Assembly: GCA_035461385.1 (NCBI GenBank)
Contig: DATHVI010000058.1
Location: forward strand, 1-39,997
DNA: 39,997 nucleotides
Reading direction: 5' to 3'
Source: DATHVI01 sp035461385
Lineage (GTDB): Bacteria > Actinomycetota > Thermoleophilia > Solirubrobacterales > 70-9
The translations under genes and the position numbers were made by a program. Shown one piece after another: positions 11,950-21,514 of this stretch; position 1 is the stretch's first letter; every line of letters begins with the position of its first letter. The notes under the pieces are model-generated. The model was not told where the DNA came from. It saw only the letters and a list, made by a program, of their open reading frames with translations, and made no database searches.

Positions 11950-14808
11950 GTGGCGACGACCGCACCGGTAGCAGCGCAGACCGAGACGGTCACCCTGACG
12001 ATCGACGGGCGCGAGCTCCGCGTCCCGCGCGGCACGACGATCTGGGAGGCGGCCCGGCAGGCGGGAATCGAAGTCCCCGCCCTCTGCCACGACGAGCGCT
12101 ATGACCCGGTCGGCGTCTGCCGGACGTGCGTCGTCGATGTCGGAGCGCGCGTCCACGCCGCGTCCTGCGTCCGGGCTTGCGAGGAGGGGATGGAGGTCCG
12201 GACCTCGACCCCCGAGCTCGAACGCCAGCGGGCGACGCTCGTGAAGCTCCTGCTCGCCGATCAGCCGCCGCCTGAGCGCGACCCGAAGCAGACGACGACC
12301 GCCGACAACGAGCTGCTGGCGATGGCCGACGGCTACGGGGTCTCGCGGGGCGACGGCATCCCGCTCGGCTCGGGCCGGGGCGAGGACGACTCGCATCCGG
12401 TGATCGCCGTCAATCACGACGCCTGCATCCTCTGCGACCGCTGCGTGCGGGCCTGTGACGACATCCAGGCCAACGACGTCATCGGCCGCTCCCGCAAGGG
12501 CCACGCGGCCCGGATCTCGTTCGACCTCGAGGACCCGATGGGCGAGTCCTCGTGCGTGACCTGCGGCGAGTGCGTCGCCGCCTGCCCGACCGGCGCGCTC
12601 GTCAACAAGCCGATCCGCGAGGTGCCGATCCGGCCCCGCTCGGAGCTCGACCAGGTCGACACCGTCTGCCCGTACTGCGGCGTCGGCTGCGCGCTCACCT
12701 ACCACGTCGACCGCGACCGCAACGCGATCGCCTTCGCCGAGGGCCGCGAGCAGCCCGGCAGCCGGCGCCGGCTCTGCGTCAAGGGCCGCTACGGCTTCGA
12801 CTACGCCTCGAACCCGCAGCGGCTGACGGTGCCGCTGATCCGCCGCGAGGGCTCCTATCCGAAGGGGGCGCTGTCCTCTGACGTGCGCGGCGACGGTCGC
12901 GGCCGGCGCAAGCCGGGCGGCGTCGTCGACTACGACGAGGTCATGCCGCACTTCCGCGAGGCGAGCTGGGAGGAGGCGCTCGACCTCGCCGCCACCCGCC
13001 TCAAGGGAATCCACTCCGAGCACGGGCCGGGGGCGATCGCCGGCTTCGGCTCGGCCAAGTGCTCGAACGAGGAGGCGTATCTGTTCCAGAAGCTGATCCG
13101 GGCCGGCTTCGGGACCAACAACGTCGATCACTGCACCCGGCTGTGCCACGCTTCGAGCGTCGCCGCGCTGCTCGAGGGCGTCGGCTCGGGCGCGGTGACG
13201 ACGACCTACGGAGACATCGTCAACGCCGACGTCGCGATCCTCGCCGGCACCAACACGACCTCCAACCACCCCGTCGCCGCCTCGTTCTTCAAGCAGGCCC
13301 GGCGGCGGGGCACGAAGCTGATCGTCGTCGATACCCGGCGGGTCGGGATCGCCGACCACGCTGACATCTTCTGCCGGATCAAGCCCGGGACCGACGTCGC
13401 CTTCTACAACGGCGTCATGCACGAGGTGATCCGCAGGGACCTGGTCGACCGCGAGTTCATCGCCGACCGGGTCACCAACTACGCCAAGCTCGCGAAGGTG
13501 GTGCGCGACTATCCACCGGAGCGCGCCGGCCAGATCTGCGGCGTCGGCCCAGACGTGATCCGGGAGATCGGCCGCCTCTGGGGCGAGGCCGGGGCCGGGA
13601 TCATCTTCTGGGGGATGGGGATCTCCCAGCACACCACGGGCACCGACAACAGCCGCTGCCTGATCGCGATGTGCTCGATCACCGGCAACGTCGGCCGGCC
13701 GGGAACGGGCCTGCACCCGCTGCGGGGTCAGAACAACGTCCAGGGCGCCTCCGACGCGGGGCTGATCCCGATGGTGTTCCCGGACTACCAGAAGGTGGAC
13801 AACCCGGAGCTGCGGGCGAAGTTCGAGCGGGCGTGGGATCGCGAGCTCGACCCCGAGCCCGGACTCACGGTGACCGAGATCGTCGCCTCGGCCCTGCACG
13901 GAGGAGTCCGGGGGATGTACATGGTCGGCGAGAACCCGTTCCTCTCCGACCCGAACGTGAACAAGGTCCGAAAGGCGCTCGCGGCGCTCGAGTTCCTCGT
14001 CGTCGAGGACATCTTCCTCACCGAGACGGCCGAGTTCGCCGACGTGGTCCTCCCCGCCGCGTCCTACATGGAGAAGGAGGGGACCTACACGAACACCGAC
14101 CGGCGGGTTCAGCTCGGCCGCAAGGTGCTCGACCCACCCGGCGAGGCTCGGCCCGACTGGGAGATCATCCAGGACCTCGCGAACCGGATCGGCCTGCCGA
14201 TGGACTACGCCTCGCCGCGCGAGGTGTTCGAGGAGCTCGAGGCGCTGATGCCGAGCTACCACGGCCTCTCCTACGACAACCTCGGCGCGACCGGGAAGCT
14301 CTATCCGAACGACGACCCCGAGCACTCCGACGGGACCGTTGTGATGTTCACCGAGGCGTTCCCTACCGACGATGGCAAGGCGCACCTTCGGCCGCCCGAG
14401 TGGATGCCGGCGAAGGAGCTGCCCGACGACGAGTACCCGTTCGTGCTCAACACCGGGCGGCTGCTCCAGCACTGGCACACGGGGACGATGACGCGGCGCT
14501 CCTACGCGCTCGACGCGATCGAGCCCGCCGCTGCCGTCTGGATCCACCCCGACGACGCCGCCGAGCTCGGGATCGGCGATGGCGAGTTCGCGCGGGTGAG
14601 CTCGCGCCGGGGTTCGATCGAGCTCGCCGCCCGCATCTCCCACCGCGAGACGCGGGGCAACTGCTTCATCCCGTTCCACTTCCGCGAGGCGGCGGCGAAC
14701 CTGCTGACGATCGACGAGATCGACCCGTACGGGAAGATCCCCGAGTACAAGTTCTGCGCGGTGCGGATCGAGCCCGCCCGGTTTCCGGTCGGCACGGAGG
14801 CCGGTTGA
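11950..14808 (+). CDS. NAD-type formate dehydrogenase alpha subunit (pterin enzyme, Cys active site)
   Basis: The start is the GTG at 11950, with GGAGGAGG 5 nt upstream (952 aa). Domain order: NuoG-like [2Fe-2S] (C46, C57, C60, C73); two [4Fe-4S] clusters in a ferredoxin domain (C159, C162, C165, C169 and C202, C205, C208, C212); the pterin-domain [4Fe-4S] (C240, C243, C247, C276); the molybdopterin oxidoreductase body; and a C-terminal dinucleotide-binding domain starting near LNTGRLLQHWHTG. The metal ligand position is Cys399 in RLCHASSV, so this is not a selenoenzyme. The usual His-Cys3 cluster motif after the first domain is missing (LLADQPPPERDPKQ). It oxidises formate or reduces CO2 using W or Mo; the nearby tungstate transporter favours W. 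It overlaps the beta subunit gene (TGATG). Confidence 0.94.
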   Translation: MATTAPVAAQTETVTLTIDGRELRVPRGTTIWEAARQAGIEVPALCHDERYDPVGVCRTCVVDVGARVHAASCVRACEEGMEVRTSTPELERQRATLVKLLLADQPPPERDPKQTTTADNELLAMADGYGVSRGDGIPLGSGRGEDDSHPVIAVNHDACILCDRCVRACDDIQANDVIGRSRKGHAARISFDLEDPMGESSCVTCGECVAACPTGALVNKPIREVPIRPRSELDQVDTVCPYCGVGCALTYHVDRDRNAIAFAEGREQPGSRRRLCVKGRYGFDYASNPQRLTVPLIRREGSYPKGALSSDVRGDGRGRRKPGGVVDYDEVMPHFREASWEEALDLAATRLKGIHSEHGPGAIAGFGSAKCSNEEAYLFQKLIRAGFGTNNVDHCTRLCHASSVAALLEGVGSGAVTTTYGDIVNADVAILAGTNTTSNHPVAASFFKQARRRGTKLIVVDTRRVGIADHADIFCRIKPGTDVAFYNGVMHEVIRRDLVDREFIADRVTNYAKLAKVVRDYPPERAGQICGVGPDVIREIGRLWGEAGAGIIFWGMGISQHTTGTDNSRCLIAMCSITGNVGRPGTGLHPLRGQNNVQGASDAGLIPMVFPDYQKVDNPELRAKFERAWDRELDPEPGLTVTEIVASALHGGVRGMYMVGENPFLSDPNVNKVRKALAALEFLVVEDIFLTETAEFADVVLPAASYMEKEGTYTNTDRRVQLGRKVLDPPGEARPDWEIIQDLANRIGLPMDYASPREVFEELEALMPSYHGLSYDNLGATGKLYPNDDPEHSDGTVVMFTEAFPTDDGKAHLRPPEWMPAKELPDDEYPFVLNTGRLLQHWHTGTMTRRSYALDAIEPAAAVWIHPDDAAELGIGDGEFARVSSRRGSIELAARISHRETRGNCFIPFHFREAAANLLTIDEIDPYGKIPEYKFCAVRIEPARFPVGTEAG

Positions 14809-16565
14809 TGGACGGCGGCCCCGGAGCGGATCGAGCTGGTCGGCCGGCTGGCGGCGGCGACGAGCGGGGCGGGCTGAAGGAAGCGGTCGACGGGCGCGGC
14901 GCGGCGGCCGCCCGACGCGTGCCGGGGGCCGAGGGCAGGGCCGGGAAGTTCCCGGGGCCGAGCCTGATCGGGCCGCTGAAGGCGATCCAGCGCCAGCACG
15001 GCTGGCTGCCCCGCGAGGAGCTCGTACGCCTCTCGCGCGAGACCCGGCGGCCCCTCTACGAGATCCAGGGGCTGGTCTCGTTCTATCCGCATTTCCGGAC
15101 CGAGGCGCCACCCAAGGTCGAGGTCGCCTGCTGCCACGACCTCGCGTGCTGGCTGAACGGCGGCGAGGAGCGGATCAGGGTGATCCGCGACCGCTACGCG
15201 GACGATCCCGAGGTCGAGGTGCGGGAGGTCTCGTGCCTGGGGCGCTGTGACGCCGTGCCGGCGGTGAGCGTCGGCGACGAGCCCGCCGCGAGTGGGGTCG
15301 AAGAGCTGGTCGAGACCGCGCGTGCCGGAAGCCCCGAGCGGGCTCCCGCCAAGCGCGGAACCGAGCCGCGGCCGAACGATCCCTACGCGCCCGGCGAGGA
15401 GCGCTACCGGGTGCTTCGGCGGGCGCTGGCGGGCGAGCTCCCCGCCGAGCGGATCATCGCCGAGCTCACCGACTCCCGCCTGCGCGGGATGGGAGGCGCC
15501 GGCTTTCCGACCGGCAAGAAGTGGGAGATCGTCGCCGGCGAGCAGACGCAGCCGAAGTACGCGATCTGCAACGCCGACGAATCGGAGCCGGGGACGTTCA
15601 AGGACCGCCAGTGCCTGGCCGAGCAGCCTCACCTCGTGCTCGAGGGGCTGCTGCTCGGGATGCTCGTGACCGGCGCCGAGCAGGGCTGGGTCTTCATCCG
15701 TCACGAGTACGGTCCCGAGGAGCGCGTGCTCGAGTCCGAGCTCGACGCCGTGCGGGAGGCGGGCCTGCTCGGCTCCGATGTGCTCGGCTCGGGCCGCCGC
15801 TTGGATCTCGAGATCTTCACCTCGCCCGGGGGCTACATCCTCGGCGAGGAGTCGGCGTTGCTCGAGTGCCTCGAGGGCCACCGGGGCGAGCCCCGCAACA
15901 AGCCCCCGTTCCCCGGCAACCACGGCCTCTGGGGAAAGCCGACGCTGATCAACTCGGTCGAGACCTTCGCCCACGTCCCGGTGATCCTTGAGCGCGGCGC
16001 CGAGTGGTGGCGGGAGCAGGGGGCGAACGGCGCCACCGGCCTGAAGCTGTTCGCGGTCTCCGGCCACGTCGAGCGGCCCGGCGTCTACTGCGTGCCGCTC
16101 GGCACCACGGCCCGCGAGCTGATCGAGCTCGCGGGCGGGGTGAAGGACGGTGCCGAGCTCGCCGCATTCCAGCCGGGCGGCGCATCGTCCAACTTCCTCA
16201 GCCCGGACGACCTCGACGTCCCGCTCGACTTCGACTCGCTCCCAAAGGCGGGCTCGATGCTCGGTTCCGGTGCGCTCGTCGTCATCGCCGCGGGCACCGA
16301 CCTGCTCGCCGCGGCGACGAACGTGCTGCGCTTCTTCCGCGACGAGTCGTGCGGTAAGTGCGTCCCCTGCCGGGTGGGCTCGCACAAGGCGCACGAGATC
16401 CTCACCGAGCTGCTCGCTCGCGGCGAGGGCACCGAGGCGGTGGACGAGCGGATCTTCGAGCTCGAGGAGACGCTCCGGATGACCTCGATCTGCGGGCTCG
16501 GGCAGGTCGCCCTCGGGCCGGTGCGAAGCGTCGTCGAGCTCGAGCGCGGCCGGGCACCGGCCTGA
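14808..16565 (+). CDS. Formate dehydrogenase beta subunit, fused NuoE-NuoF type NADH module
   Basis: The 585-aa protein joins two units that are often separate. Residues about 40-165 are a NuoE/24-kDa thioredoxin-like [2Fe-2S] domain, with ligands Cys109/Cys114 (CCHDLAC) and Cys143/Cys147 (SCLGRC). Residues about 195-580 are NuoF/51-kDa. They have the NADH/FMN site RGMGGAGFPTGKKWE and ICNADESEPGTFKDR, then GGYILGEESALLE, the SLBB region, and the [4Fe-4S] ligands C515, C518, C521 (SCGKCVPCRVGS) and C562 (SICGLG). It passes electrons between the alpha subunit and NAD+, as in FdsABG enzymes. The first 40 residues are Gly/Ala/Arg-rich and variable. The start codon overlaps the alpha subunit stop. 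Confidence 0.94.
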   Translation: MDGGPGADRAGRPAGGGDERGGLKEAVDGRGAAAARRVPGAEGRAGKFPGPSLIGPLKAIQRQHGWLPREELVRLSRETRRPLYEIQGLVSFYPHFRTEAPPKVEVACCHDLACWLNGGEERIRVIRDRYADDPEVEVREVSCLGRCDAVPAVSVGDEPAASGVEELVETARAGSPERAPAKRGTEPRPNDPYAPGEERYRVLRRALAGELPAERIIAELTDSRLRGMGGAGFPTGKKWEIVAGEQTQPKYAICNADESEPGTFKDRQCLAEQPHLVLEGLLLGMLVTGAEQGWVFIRHEYGPEERVLESELDAVREAGLLGSDVLGSGRRLDLEIFTSPGGYILGEESALLECLEGHRGEPRNKPPFPGNHGLWGKPTLINSVETFAHVPVILERGAEWWREQGANGATGLKLFAVSGHVERPGVYCVPLGTTARELIELAGGVKDGAELAAFQPGGASSNFLSPDDLDVPLDFDSLPKAGSMLGSGALVVIAAGTDLLAAATNVLRFFRDESCGKCVPCRVGSHKAHEILTELLARGEGTEAVDERIFELEETLRMTSICGLGQVALGPVRSVVELERGRAPA

Positions 16566-16571
16566 GCCCGG

Positions 16572-17807
16572 ATGGCCCGGGACACCGGACGCGAGTTCTT
16601 CGTCCTCCGCACCGTCGCCGAGGCGCTCGAGGGCTTCCGGCCCGAGCGCCGCAGTCCGGCCGAGGCCGTCCCCCTCGCCGACGCCGCGGGTCGAGTCCCG
16701 GTCGCCCCGGTCTCGAGCGCGCACGACCTCCCCGGGTTCGCGCGGGCCACGGTCGACGGCTACGCGGTCCGGGCCGCTGACACCCAGGGGGCTTCGGAGG
16801 GACTGCCCTCCTACCTCGAGCTCCGCGACAGCGTGCAGATGGGACGTCCGCCCGAGGTCGAGGTGGCGCCCGGCACCGCTGCGCCGATCCCCACCGGCGC
16901 GCCCCTTCCCCCCGGCGCGGACGCGGTGGTGATGGTCGAGCACACCCAGCGCACCACCGGCGAGCTGGTCGAGGTGATGCGCCCGGCGGCCGCGGGCGCG
17001 GGCATGGTCAGGGCCGACGAGGATGCCGCGGCGGGGACCGAGCTGGCGGCGGCCGGGAGGCCGCTGCGGCCCCAGGACCTCGGCCTGCTCGCCGCGGCCG
17101 GGGTGAGCGAGATCACCGTCCACGGACGCCCGCGGGTGTCGATCATCGCCACCGGCGACGAAGTCGTGGAGCCCGCGGTCGAACGGCTCGATCTCGGCCA
17201 GGTCCGCGATGCCAGCAGCCTCGCGCTTGCCGCTCTGGTGCGCGAGGCGGGCGGGGAGCCGCACCCGGCGGGAATCGTCCCCGACGATCGCGATGCGCTC
17301 GCGGCGCGGCTCGCTGCCGCGCTCGCCGAGGCCGACCTCGTCGTGATCTCGGCCGGCTCCTCGGTCGGGGCCCGCGACGAGACCGCGGCGGCTGTCGCGG
17401 AGGCCGGCGAGCCCGGCGTCTGGTGCCACGGGCTCGCCCTGCGCCCCGGAAAGCCGACGCTGCTCGCCGAATGCGACGGTGTCCCGGTCGTCGGCCTGCC
17501 CGGTAACCCGCGCTCGGCGATGGTTGTCTTCCGGCTCGTGGGAATGCCCCTCGTCCGCCTGGTCGGCGGCTGCACGAGGCCGCCCCCCGAGCCCGTGGTG
17601 CGGGCCCGGCTCGAGCGCGACGTCGCCTCTGTCGCCGGGCGCCTCGACGTCGTCCAGGCGACGCTCGGCGACGGGGTGGCGACGCCGCTGTTCGGGGCCT
17701 CGGCGCTGCTCACGATGCTCACCGCCGCGGACGGGTACCTGCTCGTTCCGAGCGAGGCGACCGGCCTCGCCGCCGGGACCGAGGTCGACGTGACCCTCTA
17801 CCGCTAG
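16572..17807 (+). CDS. moeA: MoeA molybdopterin molybdenumtransferase
   Basis: The 411-aa protein shows all MoeA blocks: GFARATVDGYAVRAADTQ (usually SAMDGYAVRA), PTGAPLPPGADAVVMVE, the metal-insertion region SIIATGDEVVEP, VISAGSSVGARDET, and VVGLPGNPRSAMVVF, with the C-terminal domain IV following. MoeA inserts the oxyanion metal into adenylylated pterin. The gene lies 6 nt after the formate dehydrogenase beta gene and overlaps the next MoeA-like gene by one base, so it belongs to the operon. With a second MoeA homologue beside it, the two could be specialised for W and Mo; that is inference. Confidence 0.93.
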   Translation: MARDTGREFFVLRTVAEALEGFRPERRSPAEAVPLADAAGRVPVAPVSSAHDLPGFARATVDGYAVRAADTQGASEGLPSYLELRDSVQMGRPPEVEVAPGTAAPIPTGAPLPPGADAVVMVEHTQRTTGELVEVMRPAAAGAGMVRADEDAAAGTELAAAGRPLRPQDLGLLAAAGVSEITVHGRPRVSIIATGDEVVEPAVERLDLGQVRDASSLALAALVREAGGEPHPAGIVPDDRDALAARLAAALAEADLVVISAGSSVGARDETAAAVAEAGEPGVWCHGLALRPGKPTLLAECDGVPVVGLPGNPRSAMVVFRLVGMPLVRLVGGCTRPPPEPVVRARLERDVASVAGRLDVVQATLGDGVATPLFGASALLTMLTAADGYLLVPSEATGLAAGTEVDVTLYR

Positions 17808-19717
17808 TGCCGAAGACCCCGTTCGTCCACGATCTCCCCGCCGCCGAGGCGCTCGCGGCCTGGCATCGAGCATGCGCCGAGGCCGGCTGCCCCGATCGCG
17901 TCGAGGCGATTCGAGTGCCGGTCGCCGACGCGGTCGGTCGGGTCACCGCCGAGGCGGTCTGGGCCCGGCGCTCCTCGCCCCCGTTCGATGCTGCGGCGAT
18001 GGACGGGATCGCGGTCTCGGTCGCCGACACGGTCGGGGCGAGCGAGAGCACCCCCGTCCGCCTGGAGCCGGACCGCTTCGACGAGGTCGACACCGGATCG
18101 CCTCTCCCCGCCGGCCGCGACGGCGTCGTGATGCGCGAGGACGTCGATCCGGTCGACGACGCAGCCGAGATCCGGGCCGCCGTGCCCGCCTACCAGCACG
18201 TGCGCAAGATCGGCGAGGACGTGAGCGCCGGGGAGCTGCTGCTGCCAGAGGGCCACCGGCTGCGTCCCGCGGATGTCGCCGCGGGGGCGGCGGCCGGGTC
18301 GACCGAGCTCGCGGTCCGCCGGCGCCCGCGGGTGGCGGTGATCCCGACTGGAGACGAGATCCGCCCGATCGGAGCCGATCCCGATCCCGGGCACCTCCTC
18401 GACACCAACTCGCTGATGCTCGCAGGGCAGGCGGAGGCCGCGGGCTGCGAGGCGGTTCGGGCGCCGATCGAGCCCGACGATCCCGATCGGATCGCGGCCG
18501 CGGTGCGGACCGCGGCCGCAGCGGCCGACCTCGTGATCGTGGTCGCCGGCTCGAGCCGCGGCCGGAAGGACCACACCGCCGCCGTCGTCGAGCGACTCGG
18601 CACCCTTGCCGTGCACGGCGTCGCGGTCAAGCCCGGCCATCCGGTGATCCTCGGCGCCGTCGACTCGACGCCGGTGCTGGGATGCCCGGGTTACCCGGTC
18701 TCGGCGGCGCTGACGTTCGAGATCTTCGCCGCCCCGCTGCTCGCCTCGCTCGAGGGAACGGCGCCCGCCGACCCGCCCCGTGCCCGGGCTCGCCTCGCCC
18801 GCAAGCTCGCCTCGGCGATGGGCATGGACGACTGGGTCCGGGTGCGCCTCGGTCGGGTCGGCGAGGGTCTGGTCGCGACGCCGCTTCCCCGCGGCGCGGG
18901 CATGCTGACCTCGCTGGTCCGCGCCGACGCCCTGCTCGTCGTCCCCGCCTCGCGGGAGGGTCACCACGCCGGCGAGGAGGTCGAGGTCAGGCTGCTGCGC
19001 CCGCTGGCCGACGTCGAGCGCACGATCGTCGCCACCGGCTCGCACGACCTCGTCCTCGACCTCGCCGCCTCGTGGCTGCGGCGCTCCGATCCCCAGCTCA
19101 CGCTCGCCCCTTCGAACGTCGGCTCGCTGGGGGGCCTGGCGGCGCTTCGCGACGGGCTCTGCCACCTCGCTGGCTCCCACCTGCTGGACCCCGAGTCGGG
19201 TGCCTACACCCTGCCCTGGGTCGACAGGCTCCTCGGCGGGCGCGACGTCGCCGTGGTGCGGCTCGTCCACCGCGACCAGGGCTTGATCGTCGCCGCTCAG
19301 AACCCGCTCGGGATCGGGGGGATCGACGACCTCCGCGGGCCGGGCGTGCGCTACGTCAATCGCCAGCGCGGCGCCGGCACCCGCGTCCTCCTCGACCACG
19401 AGCTGGGCCGCCGGGGGATCGACCCGTCCGAGGTCGATGGCTACGAGCGCGAGGAGCACACCCACCTCGCCGTCGCGGCGGCGGTCGCCGCCGGCCGGGC
19501 CGACTGCGGGCTCGGCGTGCTCGCCGCCGCGCGGGCCTTCGGCCTCGACTTCGTGCCGGTGGCCCGCGAGCCCTACGACCTCGTGCTCGAGGCCTCGACG
19601 CTCGAGAATCCCCTGCTCGCGCCGCTGTGGGAGCTCCTCGCCTCGCCGGAGCTCAAGGCCGCGATCGAGGAGCTGGGGGGCTACTCGACCGAGGAGACCG
19701 GCCTCCGCGTCCGCTGA
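17807..19717 (+). CDS. MoeA homologue fused to a C-terminal periplasmic-binding-like domain
   Basis: The GTG start overlaps the preceding TAG (TAGTG). Residues 1-400 are MoeA-like: FDAAAMDGIAVSVADT, GSPLPAGRDGVVMRED, VIPTGDEIRPIG, VVAGSSRGRKDHTAAV and VLGCPGYPVSAALTF. Residues about 405-636 form a PBP-like domain (LysR substrate-binding/PF12727 type), with VRLVHRDQGLIVAAQNP, then RYVNRQRGAGTRVLLDHEL and AVAAGRADCGLGVLAAAR. The domain has no signal peptide and must be cytoplasmic. It resembles the sensor domain of the regulator at 22344-23273. Such fusions are known in bacteria and archaea; the domain probably binds the metal oxyanion or a pterin intermediate. Confidence 0.92.
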   Translation: MPKTPFVHDLPAAEALAAWHRACAEAGCPDRVEAIRVPVADAVGRVTAEAVWARRSSPPFDAAAMDGIAVSVADTVGASESTPVRLEPDRFDEVDTGSPLPAGRDGVVMREDVDPVDDAAEIRAAVPAYQHVRKIGEDVSAGELLLPEGHRLRPADVAAGAAAGSTELAVRRRPRVAVIPTGDEIRPIGADPDPGHLLDTNSLMLAGQAEAAGCEAVRAPIEPDDPDRIAAAVRTAAAAADLVIVVAGSSRGRKDHTAAVVERLGTLAVHGVAVKPGHPVILGAVDSTPVLGCPGYPVSAALTFEIFAAPLLASLEGTAPADPPRARARLARKLASAMGMDDWVRVRLGRVGEGLVATPLPRGAGMLTSLVRADALLVVPASREGHHAGEEVEVRLLRPLADVERTIVATGSHDLVLDLAASWLRRSDPQLTLAPSNVGSLGGLAALRDGLCHLAGSHLLDPESGAYTLPWVDRLLGGRDVAVVRLVHRDQGLIVAAQNPLGIGGIDDLRGPGVRYVNRQRGAGTRVLLDHELGRRGIDPSEVDGYEREEHTHLAVAAAVAAGRADCGLGVLAAARAFGLDFVPVAREPYDLVLEASTLENPLLAPLWELLASPELKAAIEELGGYSTEETGLRVR

Positions 19718-19739
19718 CGAGCCGGATTCGAGCGCGGGC

Positions 19740-20810
19740 TCACGCGGGACCCGGGGAATCCTCCTCGGGTCCGGGCGGGACGATCGTCGCCAGCCCGGGC
19801 CGCAGCCCGAGCGCCACTCGCTCCCCGGGCGCCGGGGGCCCGGCGGCGAGCGGATGGTGGGCTCGAATCGTCGCGCCGGCGTCGAGGACGACGTCCCAGC
19901 GACCCGGGCCGGGAGAGACGCCCGTAACCGTCGCCTCGAGCGGCCTGGCGCCGGGTGGGAGGAGCTCGATCCCCGCCGCCCACGCCGCAAGCCGCGCTCC
20001 GCCGCCGGACCCGTGGCCCGGTGACCCGAGGTCTCGCGCCGAGGTGCCGGTGGCGCGTCCGGCCAGCTCGATCGCGCCGCGGTCGCCGATCGCGATCGGG
20101 ACGACGTTCTCGAACCCGACCAGGCGAGCCACGAGCGCATCGGCGGGACGCCGCGTCAGCTCGTCCGGGGGGCTGACCTGACGCAGCGCTCCACCGGCGA
20201 GGACCGCGATCCGGTCGGCGAAGCCGAGCAGGTCAGCGGGCCGGTGGGAGACGTGGACCACGGTGGTGGTCCGCCCCGCGAGGGCGGCATCGAGATCGGC
20301 GAGGAACGCCTTGCGCGCGTCGGCGTCGAGCGCGGCGGCGGGCTCGTCGAGGAGGAGCAACGGCGGCTCGCAGACCAGGGCCCGGGCGAGGCTCGTCCGC
20401 TGCGCCTCGCCCCGTGAGACCGCGTGCGCCGGCCGCTCGGCGAGGTGGGCGATGCCGAGTCGCTCGAGGGCGCGCTCGGCCGCGGACCGCCGGGTGCGGC
20501 GATCAGCTCCTCGATAGCGCAGGGGCAGCTCGACGTTGGCGCGGATGCTCATCGTCATCAGCGCCGGGCGCTCGGCCACGTACCCGACCCGCCGGCGTCG
20601 CTCGACCCCACGGTCGCGGCTCTCCACCCCGCCGACGCGGACCTCGCCGGCGTGTGGCTGATCGAGGCCCGCGATCAGCCGCAGCAGGGTCGTCTTTCCG
20701 GCTCCGTTCGGTCCGAGCACCCCGAGGCGCTCACCGGCGGCGACGTCGAGGCGGTCGATTCGCAGCACGTCCCGCCCGCCCCGCCGAGCGCGGAGGGCGC
20801 GCACGGTCAC
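19740..20810 (-). CDS. tupC: Tungstate (molybdate) ABC transporter ATP-binding protein, TupC/WtpC-like
   Basis: The start is the GTG at 20810, which overlaps the permease stop (GTGA). The 356-aa protein has Walker A GPNGAGKTT, a variant signature VSRGEAQRTSLARAL (usually LSGGQ), Walker B LLLLDEPAAALD and H-loop VVHVSHRP. Residues about 240-350 form a C-terminal TOBE/MOP-like part with REP-like strands (LEATVTGVSPGPGRWDVVL), typical of molybdate and tungstate ATPases. It powers uptake through the adjacent permease. Its stop lies 22 nt from the end of the convergent MoeA-fusion gene. Tungstate rather than molybdate is inferred from the TupA-like binding protein in the same operon. Confidence 0.88.
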   Translation of the reverse strand: MTVRALRARRGGRDVLRIDRLDVAAGERLGVLGPNGAGKTTLLRLIAGLDQPHAGEVRVGGVESRDRGVERRRRVGYVAERPALMTMSIRANVELPLRYRGADRRTRRSAAERALERLGIAHLAERPAHAVSRGEAQRTSLARALVCEPPLLLLDEPAAALDADARKAFLADLDAALAGRTTTVVHVSHRPADLLGFADRIAVLAGGALRQVSPPDELTRRPADALVARLVGFENVVPIAIGDRGAIELAGRATGTSARDLGSPGHGSGGGARLAAWAAGIELLPPGARPLEATVTGVSPGPGRWDVVLDAGATIRAHHPLAAGPPAPGERVALGLRPGLATIVPPGPEEDSPGPA

Positions 20811-21514
20811 GCCTGCGTCCACGCCGCGCTCCGCTGCTGCACCGACGTCAGCACAGCATTGATCGCGAACGCGAGGGCGACGAGGACGACGGCGTAGGCG
20901 ATTGCCGGCCCGAACCGTCCCCGGCCGACGTCCTCGACGATCGCGGTCGTCAGCACCTGGGTCTGGCCGTGGATGTTCCCGCCGACGATCGTCGCCGCAC
21001 CGACCTCCGAGATCGCGTGGCCGAACCCCGCCATCACCGCGGCGAGCAGCGGCAGACGGGCCTCGAGCCAGAGCTGGATCACGAGCTGGCGGCGGTTCGC
21101 GCCGAGCGCGCGAAGCTGATCGGCGAGCTCGGCCGGCAGCGCCTGCATCGCCGCCATCGTGATCCCGGTGATCAGCGGCAGCGCGATCAGGACCTGGGCG
21201 ATGACCATCCCGCCCGGCGTGTAGATCAGCTCGAGATCGCCGAGCGGCCCGCTGCGCCACAGCAACAGCGCCACGACGAGGCCGACGGCGACGGTGGGGA
21301 CGGCCATCCCGGTGTAGACGACGACCGCGACGAGGCGCCGGCCCGGGAACCGCAGCAGGCCGAGCGCGGTGCCGGCGGGGATGCCGATCGCCATCGCGAT
21401 CGCGGTCGCCGTCAGCGAGACCGTGGCGGAGCGGCCGAGGATCTCGAGCAGCGTCGCGTCGAGTCCGACCACGAGCTCGAACGCGCGCCGCAGCCCGTCC
21501 CAGATCAGGTCCAT
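20807..21514 (-). CDS. tupB: Tungstate ABC transporter permease, TupB-like
   Basis: The 235-aa protein has five or six hydrophobic segments and the BPD_transp_1 pattern. It includes SATVSLTATAIAMAIGIPAG, the loop ALGANRRQLVIQLWLEARLP (EAA-type coupling region, ...GAN...) and AGFGHAISEVGAATIVGGNI, which is the TupB/WtpB-family version of the C-terminal helix. Start ATG at 21514 overlaps the stop of the binding-protein gene, and its end overlaps the ATPase start, so all three are translationally coupled. Confidence 0.92.
   Translation of the reverse strand: MDLIWDGLRRAFELVVGLDATLLEILGRSATVSLTATAIAMAIGIPAGTALGLLRFPGRRLVAVVVYTGMAVPTVAVGLVVALLLWRSGPLGDLELIYTPGGMVIAQVLIALPLITGITMAAMQALPAELADQLRALGANRRQLVIQLWLEARLPLLAAVMAGFGHAISEVGAATIVGGNIHGQTQVLTTAIVEDVGRGRFGPAIAYAVVLVALAFAINAVLTSVQQRSAAWTQA

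Noticed and set aside
13141..13149. Selenocysteine site in the formate dehydrogenase
   Set aside because: The metal-ligand position is a normal TGC codon (Cys399), the frame has no internal TGA, and no selA/selB gene is nearby.
11602..15111. Very long open frame (over 1,100 codons) on the minus strand opposite the AOR and formate dehydrogenase genes
   Set aside because: Its translation is Arg/Pro/Gly/Asp-rich and without domains, and it mirrors the coding strand of well-recognised enzymes. Such antisense frames are expected at this GC content.
14502..17873. Second very long minus-strand open frame opposite the FDH beta and MoeA genes
   Set aside because: Same reasoning: no domain, biased composition, and complete overlap with firmly identified genes.
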